From Lutjanus erythropterus (lineage: Eukaryota > Chordata > Actinopteri > Lutjaniformes > Lutjanidae), in NCBI GenBank assembly GCA_020091685.1, contig CM034610.1, positions 31,089,134 through 31,153,133 of the forward strand: DNA of 64,000 nucleotides, given 5' to 3'. The notes under the pieces are model-generated. The model did not search any database and was not told the DNA's origin. It was given only the letters and a program-made list of their open reading frames with translations. Positions 1-9,441 of the stretch are shown here, one piece after another; position 1 is the stretch's first letter, and each line of letters begins with the position of its first letter. The position numbers were made by a program, and so were the translations under genes.

Positions 1-1596
1 AGTTAAAACAAAGTGAAATTAAACTTTTGCTCACCAAGCGGCCAGAAAGAATGCTAATGTTGCTCTCTAACTACTGTTTACCATATCAACTGAAAAGGTG
101 ATGTTGCTGAAGCAGCTGGGTTGACAGCTTGTTTCTGCAAGAAAGAAAGGAAGAAAAAAACACGGCTATTTCAGCCTATTTTAATAGTTTTCAGCTTCAA
201 TATCATGACCCGAGGTCATTGTGAACATTTTATTTTCTGTTGGCCTCATTTGGTCTTTTCCTCACAAAACTACTGGTCCCATCATTTGTCTTCAATCATT
301 TGTAATGAATTAAAACCAAAGACGTGGGTTATTTTCATGTTTTTCCATGTTTATTACTTTGATCTCAGCATCAGTTGGTTTCCTTTTTGCTGACATGATA
401 ATCCACCCAGAGGAATTCATTCACCCACAAAGAATCAAATGTTCTTTTTCTCTTTATCACTTCAATTCTTTTTAAAATTGTTACCACCTTAACTTCTTGT
501 GTCACACTCTTTGCACTGACAGTATGATGTCTGTCATCAAAACAGCGATTGTATGACACTGTGTGTGTTCTGTGATGTACTGATTAGAAGCAATGATGAA
601 GGCCAGTTTAATGTTTGGTGTGTATGTTGTTGTTTTCAGCACTGGCCCACTCAGCAAAGCCCTGTAATTTCCTGTCCCTACATGGCCTGTTACTGGCTCT
701 GGGCCAGTGCGCAACAGGCGTTAAATTGAGTTTTAATGGCCTGGCCTGACAAAAACTTGGGACATCGTGGAAAAATGTGCGTATGCATGAGTGTCTGTAC
801 ATTGTACAAAATATATATTCAATAATGCTAGTTTAGACAAATATAATAAAGCACACATAGTAGATAACAAAGCCTGTGTGTTATTTAGTGCATCTCTGTC
901 AGCTTAAGATGGAACATTAGAACCCCTCAGGGTCACACTAGGTGAAAAGACAGCTTAGCAGGATGGTGCATTAGAAAACAGAGCATAATTCACACTACTA
1001 ACAGGAAAACAGAACAGCTGCTGCAGTCAGGATACTCCTGTTCCAGGTGAACCGGCTTCCCTGTTGGGGAATCGGTTGTAATGACGACAGATGTTGAAAA
1101 CCTGAGGTGAACATTTAGCTGTCCTTTTGATTGCTGTATTGTTTTATTTTTGTGATCATGCAATAGGTCATGTGTGTGAGTGATCAACTGGGCTAAAGCT
1201 ACTGTCAATATCCATCAGAATTTTTTGTGGACATTTATGAGTGTATGCTTCAGTGGGTTGAGGTGACATTTATAGAGACTGTTGACTTCTCACCCTTTTA
1301 ACCAGCTGGTAGGAGCCACAAGTCATCAACAACTGCTAGGCTAAAAACAAGCCTTAATTAGCCTGTTGCAGGACACATTTTGGCCTTTGTCATTGCTCAA
1401 AAACCTGTCAGCTATAGAAAAGTTTTCTTTCATCTTAAACCTGAGCAACTGCAAATGAATTCCACACTTGATATGTTATGGTCACATATTAGAACATTCA
1501 AGGTTCAATAATAAACAAATGAGAGATGCAGACTTCACAAAATCGGTTATAACTTGCTTAATTCTGAACTGATTTTCATGAAATTACCAACTACCA

Positions 1597-1772
1597 AATG
1601 TTCTCAATAGGTAACAGATATTATCAGTTAATAACAAAATCCTTTCGGTAAATAAAATGTTCTCAATAAATGTATTCTCAATAAATAAAATGCTCTCAAC
1701 AAAATAACAGATGTTCTCTGTAAATAACAAATGTTTTTGCTAAGTAACAAAATGTTCTTAATAAATAATGAT
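1597..1772. repeat. Degenerate AT-rich minisatellite, 'ttctcaataaataa' motif
   Basis: About eight loosely repeated units of about 20-24 nt built around 'atgttctcaataaataaca' and variants (ttctcaata, ctctcaaca, ttctctgta, ttcttaata). No coding potential. It shares the 'ttctcaa' core with the larger degenerate array at 44297-44870. Confidence 0.65.
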
Positions 1773-2329
1773 GTCTAAATGGTTTAAGTTTGGATTTATC
1801 ATTATGATTATGGTTTTCTTATGGGGTCTTTATTGACCCTGGTGGTTACAATATCATTGCATTATTCTTTATGCATCATAAAGAAAACATACACTACTAT
1901 ACAAAAACATGTTAGTCAGAAATTTGCCAAATCCTGCCAGTTGCACCTGGCAGTTGTGGTGGCATTGCAGGAGGTGCTTCACCATCTGTTGCCTGGTGGA
2001 GATCTGCTTCCTACTGAGTGACCTCTTCCAGTTCAGTTTGTTTTTTTCTTTCTTTTTTTTTTTTTGAGTAGTTCTTTCTAGAAAATTCTATCAGCTGCAA
2101 GATGTCTGATGCATTGTTTTTTATGCATTGATTTTATCTTCAGTTTGTTTAACAGAATACAATGTAGATTAAAATCAGTGGGACCAGATCTGTTCCTTCA
2201 AATGGTCTCTTTTAATTTGTTTAAAACCCAGTTCAATAATGGTTATAGAAAGCACACATATTATTAATTGATGCTGTTATTTTTAGGGATTAATGACGAA
2301 TGTTAATGACAATCACCTGACCTGAAATG

Positions 2330-2880
2330 GAGACGGAGACAGTGACAGATGGAGTGATGGTCTGAAATGAATTAGAGATGAAAGGATGGATGGAGGATGG
2401 TAAAGCATGTGAGAGTGATGGATTAGCTCAGATGAGGGTGGAGGGAGCAGTGTCCTGGAATGACTCCTACTGATCCAACAGACATGGACAGAGGGATCAA
2501 TAATCAATGAGGACGGAGGTATAGAGCAGGACGACTTGACTGACAGTAACATGAAGGGTAGATGGAGGTGGTAATAAATAGAAAGACTGCAGGGACGGTA
2601 AACAAAGGAGGACAGACTGAGGTGGCTGTCCTCATCGCCTGCTGGCTAGGTCTGAACACTCAGTCGAATGCAGTAGTGCATTATGGGAGAGGGGGAGGGT
2701 GGGAGGCTGAATGAGGAGAGATGCACTCGCTGATCCCACTTCCTCTCTGTGCCTATAGAGACAAGAGTGGGGGAGGGGGTGAGTTATATAGAAGGAGGGA
2801 TGAGAGAACAGGGAGAAAGAAGATCAGACAGAGGAGGCAGTGAAGATGAAATGAGGAGATGAAGAAAGATGCCTAATGTA
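2330..2880 (+). repeat. Purine-rich (GA/GGA) strand-asymmetric tract
   Basis: About 550 nt in which the + strand is strongly enriched in G and A (gatggatggaggatgg, gggagagggggagggtggg, gaggaggcagtgaagatg). It contains a short 'gagttatataga' TATA-like stretch at about 2781-2793. Possibly simple-repeat-derived intron sequence; a regulatory role is speculation. Confidence 0.4.
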
Positions 2881-2881
2881 T

Positions 2882-2882
<1 letters not shown>

Positions 2883-2921
<39 letters not shown>
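2883..2921. repeat. (CA)n microsatellite
   Basis: About 19 perfect CA units. Confidence 0.95.
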
Positions 2922-2923
<2 letters not shown>

Positions 2924-3241
2924 ATGCAGTCACTTGCAGCAGTCACTCAGTGGATTATATTTATACAGGAAACAGAAAGGCTTGTGTGACTCTGAGCAGT
3001 GAAATGTTAGAATACCTCCACATTAGTGTTGATCAAACTGAATTTAATATGATCAACTTCAAACAGCTGCTGCTGCTTCTTCACTCTTTTTTCTGTACTT
3101 TATATGCATTCAGAGTGTGTATATCAAAATTATCCATGAATTCTGTGTTTTAAACTGTGTGGTTGTATGTATGATGTCTGTGTTAATGTGCACACTTCTG
3201 TGCACTTTGATTGAAGTTAATTAAATGGGATGATAGATGTT

Positions 3242-3546
3242 AGGGCTGCAACTAATGGTTATTTTCTTCATCAATCAATCTTTAATGCAATTGTGAAAAT
3301 TGCTCATCACGATTTCCCAGAGCCCAAAATGACGTCTTTATATTGGTTCTTTTGTCCAACCAAAAAAGCTGAAAGCCAAGGACTCCTCATTTGCTGCCAG
3401 AAATGACAAAGAAATGCAGCAAATCCTCACATTTAAGAACCTGGAACCACCATATGTTTTAAAAATTGATTTGGAAAAATCTCAGATAGTTAGAAATTGA
3501 TTTCCTTATGATCAAGTAATTGACTAGCCTTATTGTTGCAGCTTTT
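3242..3546 (+). mobile_element. hAT-like MITE, 'agggctgcaactaa' family, copy 1 (variant)
   Basis: Starts 'agggctgcaactaatggtta' and ends 'attgttgcagctttt', giving imperfect terminal inverted repeats. The interior differs from the common type: it carries a 'gaaatgacaaagaaatgcag' block that resembles the inverted copy at 36594-36940. Classification as a nonautonomous hAT derivative rests on the CAGGGCTG-like ends. Confidence 0.65.
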
Positions 3547-3566
3547 TAGATGTATCTTACATGACA

Positions 3567-3863
3567 AGGGCTGCAATTAATGATTATTTTCATAGTTGAT
3601 GAATTGGTCTATTATTTTCTCGATTAATAGTTGATTGTTTCAAAACATCAGAAAAGGGTGAAAAATGTCAATCAGTATTTCCTAAAGCCTAAGATGACGT
3701 CCTCAAATATCTTGTGTTACTCACAACCCAAAGTATTCAGTTTACTGTCAGAGAGCAGTAAAGAACCCAAAAAATATTCACATTTAAGAAGCTACAATCA
3801 GAGAACAGATTACTTGATTTTCTGAATAGTTAATTTAATAATTGATTAAGCGTTGCAGCTCTA
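3567..3863 (+). mobile_element. hAT-like MITE, 'agggctgcaactaa' family, copy 2
   Basis: Nearly full length. Left end 'agggctgcaattaatgatta', right end 'gcgttgcagctct'. The core has 'aaaatgtcaatcagtatttc' followed by 'attcagtttactgtcagaga'. Only about 20 bp separates it from copy 1. Confidence 0.75.
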
Positions 3864-4060
3864 CACATGACATGAACTTAGATCCTAAAACTAAATGGAA
3901 AAAAATTAAGGACGCTCTGATTGATCAGCTACTGATTGGTATCAGCCAATGTTCATCTTAAATATGAAAGCTGATCAGATGATGAAGCAGCAGGGTCCAA
4001 AATTAGTCGCTAAACATCAAATGTGTGTTTCATGGTGCATTCAAGTACACCTTGTAAACT

Positions 4061-4354
4061 AGGGCTGCAAGTAATTATTACTTTTCTTGTCAATTACTCT
4101 GTCAATTTTTTTCTTGATTATTTGATTACTTGTTTGGTCTACAAAATGTCAATCAGTGTTTCCCAAAAACTCAGATGTCTTGTATTTTCCAGAACCTAAA
4201 GATATTCAGTTTACTGTCAGAGAGGAGCAAATAAACCAGAAAATAGTCTATGTCAAAAGCTGAAATTTGAGAGTTTTTACTTTTAGTTACTACTCAAACT
4301 GATAAATCAATTATCAAAATAGTTGACAACTAATCAATCAATCATTGCAGCTCT
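4061..4354 (+). mobile_element. hAT-like MITE, 'agggctgcaactaa' family, copy 3
   Basis: Left end 'agggctgcaagtaatta', right end 'atcattgcagctct'. Shares the 'gatattcagtttactgtcag' core. It lies about 520 bp upstream of the first jmjd1c exon in the window, so three copies cluster in 1.1 kb. Confidence 0.75.
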
Positions 4355-4500
4355 ATCATAAATTTGGAAATCTGAAATTCTGAAATGACAAGGTTTGGTT
4401 AAAACAGGAAAGTTTCTTTTTGTCCTTTGTTGTGTGCGTCCTCCTTTACATTATTTTCATTACGAGATTTATCAGAGATATTAATCTCCTTTCTTTTATT

Positions 4501-4634
4501 TATCTCCTCCTCCTCCTCCTCCTCCTCCTCCACCTCCTTTTTTCCTTTTTCTCCTTACTCTCCTTCAACCCCTCATCCTGTTCCTCCTCTTCCTCCTCCA
4601 CCTCCTTCCTCTTTTACTCCCCCTCCTCCTTCCC
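4501..4634. repeat. (CTC)n trinucleotide and CT-rich tract
   Basis: Eight to nine CTC/CTT units at 4504-4531 continue into an imperfect pyrimidine tract. Long apparent reading frames here (Ser/Leu/Pro runs) are translated repeat. Confidence 0.85.
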
Positions 4635-4876
4635 TGTCTTATTACTATTATTATGTGTTGGGAAACAGGTGTTTAATGGTTTAATGTGGATCCTCCCAGT
4701 GTTTAAAAGGTGTTGGAAGTATGTCAACCTGCACTGTATAAAATCTAATGTTAAAATGTTTTATCCCAACAGGTGGATCTGATCCAGTCTAACATGTCAA
4801 ACTCCTGCACATGTTGTTGTTGTTGTTTTGGTTTGTGATGTTGTTCCTGAAAATGTTCTCTCTGTGTTTTCTGCAG

Positions 4877-5083
4877 GTATATGTGGAGTTTGATGACCAG
4901 GAGTGGGAGAAGAGAGAGTGGGTGAAGGTCTATGAGGATTTCCAGCTGTTTCTACTGGAGCACCAGCTGGTCTGGGCCAAGAGGAAGGAGGGAGCAGGAG
5001 GAGGAGGAGGAGCAGGAGCAGGTGGAGGAGCAGGAGGCCTGCTGCAGGGGACCAAGGCCAAACACATACAGTGGCCTGCCCTG
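4877..5083 (+). CDS. jmjd1c: jmjd1c exon 2 equivalent (69 codons, phase 0-0)
   Basis: Acceptor 'ttttctgcag' and donor 'ctg|gtaagacc' bound an exon of exactly 207 nt. It begins at Val-Tyr-Val and ends at Trp-Pro-Ala-Leu. The first 37 residues (VYVEFDDQEWEKREW..., then ...HQLVWAKRK) match the conserved JMJD1C N-terminal segment, which human JMJD1C carries at about residues 57-94. The end (KAKHIQWPAL) is conserved too. Between them lies a Gly/Ala-rich stretch of about 17 residues from 4983-5039, written by GGA and GCA codons. Human JMJD1C has only a short polar linker at this place, so the tract is probably a trinucleotide-type expansion. No catalytic residue lies here; this N-terminal region is structural or regulatory. 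Reading frame continues upstream of 4877 only as intron, so the true initiator is in an exon before the window. Confidence 0.95.
4983..5039 (+). repeat. In-frame GGA/GCA repeat inside jmjd1c exon
   Basis: Imperfect GGA and GCA triplets encode a Gly/Ala-rich tract of about 17 residues between the conserved KRK and KAKHIQWPAL blocks. It is in frame, so it lengthens a loop rather than breaking the protein. Confidence 0.85.
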
Positions 5084-6923
5084 GTAAGACCTTTGTGTTC
5101 TATTTATAGACAGGACTCAATAATAGAAACAGTCAGCCATGTGAGCAGGCTGCCTCAGGATCATTCTTCATCCTCACTCTGTTGTTGCATTTCTTTGTCT
5201 TTGTGCTCTTGGATGTAAGTGGTTACAGAGTGGCAGCCCTGCCACAGCTTTGTGTTGAGTCTGTCTCACTGAGGCTTTGGTACATTTCTCAAGATTTTTG
5301 ACTCCAGAAGTCTCTGCTGTGTTGGGCTGTGTCTGTTGAGAATTCTCTGCCCACAACTTTTGTCCTGGTGGTGGGGGAGTTTGTTTGTTACATTGTCACG
5401 CTTTTGCAATTCTTTTCTTTGCCACATCAGTTCATCATGTTGTTGTTTTGTGACTTAATGCCTCTGCAGCATGTTTTGCCTCAAGAAGTAGTTTCCACTG
5501 CAGGAACATTTCAGAACATTTGGGAAGCCAAGAACCACTTAAGAAACATGGGTACTTTGTCTACAGAGACTTCAGTTCTCTAGTTGTTCATTCATAGTCC
5601 CTGCTTCAGGACTAGTACTTGAGTAGAAGGGCTTAAGTTCCTAGTTTAGTTTCTTGGGGTCTTTAGTTCATGGATATTACTAGTTTCGCTGCAGAGGTCT
5701 TGTTAGCTGAATATTTCCTCATTGACTGATTTTTTTTTTTTTTTTTTTTTTTTGACAATGACAGAAAAAAGTCGAATGCTGTCAGTCAGTTTCACAGATT
5801 AAATCACTGTGTGTTTGTGGTGGTTACATAGAGGGAGAGCTCACCTTAAACTATAAAAGACAGAAAACTTAAGCCAAATAATCATCACTGGGACATCATA
5901 TATTTCAAATAAAAAAGCTTTAAAATCCACAAAGGGAACATGAAGATCAAACAAACTATTTACATATTAACAAGCAATGGGGATTTCATAGTCCATGGTC
6001 TGAATAAGCGGAAAAACAAAGGCACTCACAGGGTCTGACTAGTTGCTAAATGTAGCAAGAAAGTCATCAAGTTGTCAACACCAATAATTAGAATGTGATT
6101 GATAAACGAGGTGAAAAAAGGAATTTATGTAGTGGAGGATGACAAGCAAGCAAGTGGCTAAAACTACATTTAAGAGCCAGCAGCAGAGCTTTGTGCTGTC
6201 AGCATACCTCAACTGTCGTCATGAGAAATGAGTGCACAAGTTCGGAGATCATCTTCTCTCTCACTGCCATTATAAACAGGCTATGTCTCATTATTATTAA
6301 AAAATGAAAATTAAAACAATGGATAATGATGAAATATAGAGGTGTCATGATTCTCCAAATCCACAATTTAATTTGATTGAACATTTTTATTCAGCACTGA
6401 TTGCTATGCCTTTGTTAGACTGTTGAGTTCTCACCTGCAAAAAGACCCTCTTTAAGGGAGGTGACCTGATGGGTAACCAGAACCCTAAAATGTGACGAAG
6501 ACCAGGGGGTTAGTTGTAGGAAGTGAGTCTCTCCTGGTTCCAGCATGCTGCTACAGTCATAGAAAAATGCTCCATGCTATGAGGTAGAATTAAACATCCT
6601 ACAAGGAGTTTTTAACCATCTCAATTTAATCCTGATGTTTCTATATGACCTACATAAGCAAACGAGACCATTGGTGAACAGGCTGGTTGTTTCTGTGTAG
6701 TTATTGTTAATGCCTGCCACCAGGTTGGCATGCAAGAAAATACTGGAAGAATTTGCTGATCCTGCTTTTGATTTTGATTATTGAAACTGAAAGCTCATTT
6801 CAATTGATTTTCAATGTAGAGTTGAAATTGTGACATCCCTAATAGATAATATATATAGATATAACAGAATTTTCATGACCCTGTCTGTCAAAACGATGGT
6901 CAACAAGAAAGTCTAACACAGCC
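5084..6923. other. Start of the 38.5-kb jmjd1c intron; no gene seen
   Basis: AT-rich intron with a 23-nt poly-T at 5731-5753. No exon, RNA gene or clear repeat recognised. Confidence 0.7.
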
Positions 6924-7706
6924 TAGGCCTGGACATTATAGCTTAAGTTTCATATTGGTCGATATTGATAATTTTTGATCATGTACAGGGCTGTACGCTT
7001 ACTTTTTTAGGTGGTAGCACTGGTGCTAGCAAGTTAAAAATTTTAGTAGCACAAAGAAAAATGTAGTAGCACACACAGTTGGACAGTTAGTTAACGTGTT
7101 TATTGGCTAAATTCGATACTGATCAGAAATTCTAACAATGTTAACCCCCTGGCTTCGTCTTAATTTCCATCCTAATTGGTTGTTAAGGACAAAAATGTCC
7201 ACCTCCATAAAAACTACATTAAAAAAGTACAGATTCATATTTTTTCTACTTTTTTCTGCATAAATCTCTCAAACAACTTCAGTCCTGCCCCCAAAACTAA
7301 ACATTCAATCATTTTGAGAAGTTTAACCCTTTAAATGCCCGTTTGATTACTCGATATCACTGTTATTATTTATGAAAAAAAGCAAAGAAATTTAGATATT
7401 TTCCATACAACAAATGTTGGGTGGCTGGGGCATTTTTTTTATCAGTCTTGGATATGTCAAGGATTAACCAAAATATTGACTTTGATGCATTATTAGTTTT
7501 TGTGTAGCATCAGATTTAGACGTTAAGGACAATTAACTCCCATTCAAACCACATTTTTTGATCTCAAAGTTGCTGATTATAATCATGCATTCTGTAATGT
7601 TAGGGTTTCATCTTTGAGAAAAATAGTAAAATTAGTCATTTTTACTGTTCAACACTAAAATCTGCCATTTACTCATCATAGGCCTATGCATACAAATCTT
7701 GTTATT

Positions 7707-7747
7707 TCTTAGTGATAAAATACTGCTGCAGTATTTTATCACTAAGA
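7707..7747. repeat. Perfect 41-nt palindrome
   Basis: Each 20-nt arm (left arm 7707-7726, 'tcttagtgataaaatactgc') is the exact reverse complement of 7728-7747, with a single T at the centre. It lies inside the 6986-8515 transposon and abuts a tandem repeat. Confidence 0.95.
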
Positions 7748-7810
7748 GAGTGATCACTAGAAATACTAGAGAGTAATCACTAGAGAGTAAACACTAGAGA
7801 GTGATCACTA
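7746..7810. repeat. Four 14-nt tandem units
   Basis: Units of 'gagagtgatcacta' or 'gagagtaatcacta' at 7746, 7769, 7783 and 7797, with a 9-nt insertion after the first. They contain the self-complementary 'tgatca' and sit between the palindrome and the end of the TTF-finger ORF. Confidence 0.9.
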
Positions 7811-7837
7811 GAGGTGAGCATCTCTACAGGCGATGTG

Positions 7838-8161
7838 TCACTTTGTAATACTGTGTTTATAAATGTTGTCACGTTTAAAGATTGTACTCCCTGTGATGTA
7901 TGGCGTATTCCCTGCCATCCGTTCATCTGCCGCCACACAGTATTTACAAAACAGTGCTTTTTTGGTTTGATCGTAAAAAAGCCAGGCGAAGTCTTTCAAC
8001 CACTGAGGGTTGAATCGATACAGTTTTGTATCAGAGACTGCCCTGTCCGATGAAGATTCCGTAAATGCTGTTGGCCTAGTGACAGATTCCTCCAAACGGC
8101 GTTTTTTATCCTCGTCGTCGTGACCGACTGAGGTCGAAACTACAGAAAAATACCTTTTCAT
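7838..8161 (-). pseudogene. TTF-type zinc-finger hAT transposase N-terminal exon, truncated
   Basis: The 107-residue ORF starts with ATG at 8161 in a good context (caaaATGa) and begins MKRYFSVVSTS, then an acidic/basic segment (DDEDKKRRLEE). From about residue 47 (KLYRFNPQWLKDFAWLFYDQ) it has the TTF-type zinc-finger pattern used by hAT transposases and hAT-derived ZNF862-like proteins: W-L, then ALFCKYCVAAD, then TGSTIFKRDNIYKHSITK. A TGA follows. Past the TGA the same frame reads HIACRDAHL, which looks like the continuation of the finger, so the TGA is probably an inactivating mutation. The rest of the transposase (dimerisation and catalytic parts) is missing. Alternatively it is a short protein of TTF domain only, kept by chance. 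Confidence 0.6.
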
Positions 8162-8199
8162 TTTGCTTGAGTGTTGTCCTTAGCTGCTGCGGTTTGTTT

Positions 8200-8360
8200 G
8201 TCACAAAACTATACAAATGTTGCGGTTTCAGCGGAGATCAGCGAGGGCGGGAACGTTTACCCGGAAATGTAGTTCTTTTGTATTCGGATTGAGAAGGACG
8301 GTACACACTTAGAACTACAACTCCCGTGAAGCATTGCTACAACAACTGACGTATAGGACA
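8200..8360 (-). promoter_or_regulatory. Transposon promoter with ZNF143-like motifs
   Basis: Just upstream of the minus-strand ATG at 8161 lies a CpG-richer block with two copies in opposite orientation of an 'ACTACAA/T-TTCCC'-type motif. One is 'gaactacaactcccgtgaag' at about 8312 (+). The other reads 'gaactacatttccgg' on the minus strand at about 8261-8275. A CRE-like 'tgacgta' is at about 8348-8354. ZNF143/SBS elements of this shape drive many vertebrate promoters. Confidence 0.45.
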
Positions 8361-8885
8361 AGAGACAGCCTATAGCCTTGTTTTACCTACTATTTTTTTT
8401 AGACATGATACCAGCGCAACTCCTTCGCACTTGTGTGAGTGGACACGTATTTCTCTTCGCACAGAATGATTTTTAGTAGCAAATGCGACGAAAATTGTCG
8501 CACTGTACAGCCCTGATGTAGGTTGTAGCTGATGACATGTTGTGTATTCCAAGGGGTAGAAGTGGCTAAAAAATCACAATATTTTTGACCAAATATCTCA
8601 ATATTGCGACAGTACTGGAGGATGCTTTCACAAAGTATTAGAGATTACAGAGAGGGAACAGATGGGATTTTTTAATAAGTAATCATCAGTATTATGGGTA
8701 TAATGACGACATGTGTAAAGACAAATAAAAAAATGGCAAGAATAGTCTGGTAAGGTCAGAAAATAACACTTTACTGCAATACAGCCTTTAAAACCAGCAT
8801 GTATGACATGTCACAATATAACAGTATCTAAAATCTATGGAATCTCATATCACGATGCAATATAATATTGATACATTGCCTAGCT

Positions 8886-9239
8886 GTAACAGAGCCTCGG
8901 TTTGCCTGTAGTGACACACTCCCTGACACACCACCTGTTAGTGGATATTGCTGCCAGTCTGAAAGCCAACTAGAATAAAGACTCTGCATTTGATATCTGC
9001 ACTGCAGACAGTCCACCAAAGACAAAACTGGACTTAGTTAGGTTAAACTGTGAGGAAATGGTTGAAATTCCAGACCTGCGTGGTTATTTTCGGAACATGT
9101 GCTGCTTTGGTTTAGAGTAGCTTCATATGGCTCCTGGATGAGGCCTGAATAGGATGAAGTGACTGCTGGAGTGAAGCTGCAGCTGAAACCAAACTTAAAA
9201 TGTATTTGTCTGATTGTGGTTTTAATTGGAACGTTCCAC

Positions 9240-9270
<31 letters not shown>

Positions 9271-9407
9271 CATCAGTGAACACATCAGCACTCTGATGCT
9301 GAGTCTACTCTGTGTCTCTGTCATCACACACACATACACACACGCTTTGGTGTGGTGACACTGTGGTTGCTGTGGTGTTTTTGTTGTCTCTATGTCATAC
9401 TGTTGCT

Positions 9408-9441
<34 letters not shown>

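Larger units (their letters stand above)
1..3241. other. Intron of jmjd1c (upstream of first exon seen); no gene
   Basis: No exon with JMJD1C similarity, notably no match to the conserved first-exon motif (RSWRAGVIRAVSHRD-like), is visible here, so the gene's first exon is farther upstream. Contents are AT-rich intron, a degenerate minisatellite (about 1597-1772), a poly-T run near 2041-2064, a purine-rich 0.5-kb stretch (2330-2880) and a CA array (2883-2921). Confidence 0.7.
6986..8515 (-). mobile_element. 1530-bp hAT-type DNA transposon with TTF-finger first exon
   Basis: Left end 'cagggctgtacgcttac' and right end 'cgcactgtacagccctg' are inverted at the termini, and 'gtagca' blocks follow on both sides. 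'atgta' flanks both ends (6981-6985 and 8516-8520) as a possible 5-bp target duplication; typical hAT duplications are 8 bp, so this is not decisive. Inside, on the minus strand, lie a GC-richer promoter-like block (about 8200-8360) and an ORF starting at 8161 with a TTF-type zinc finger. No catalytic transposase domain is seen, so this is an internally deleted, nonautonomous copy. Confidence 0.65.
6924..8885. mobile_element. AT-rich hAT-like MITE interrupted by another transposon
   Basis: Outer pieces at 6924-6985 ('taggcctggacattatagct' ... 'gatattgataatttttgatc') and 8521-8885 (ending 'atattgatacattgcctag') look like the two ends of one MITE of the 'ggcctggcgatat' type known in fish. The 6986-8515 transposon sits inside it. 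The 5' piece is short and the inverted ends are only partly similar, so the exact limits are uncertain. Confidence 0.5.

Noticed and set aside
4420..4782. 120-residue Leu/Ser-rich reading frame
   Set aside because: It translates a (CTC)n and pyrimidine tract inside the intron, without conserved protein similarity.
1..4876. Search for the first coding exon of jmjd1c
   Set aside because: No peptide like the conserved exon-1 motif and no CpG-rich start region is present, so exon 1 lies upstream of the window.
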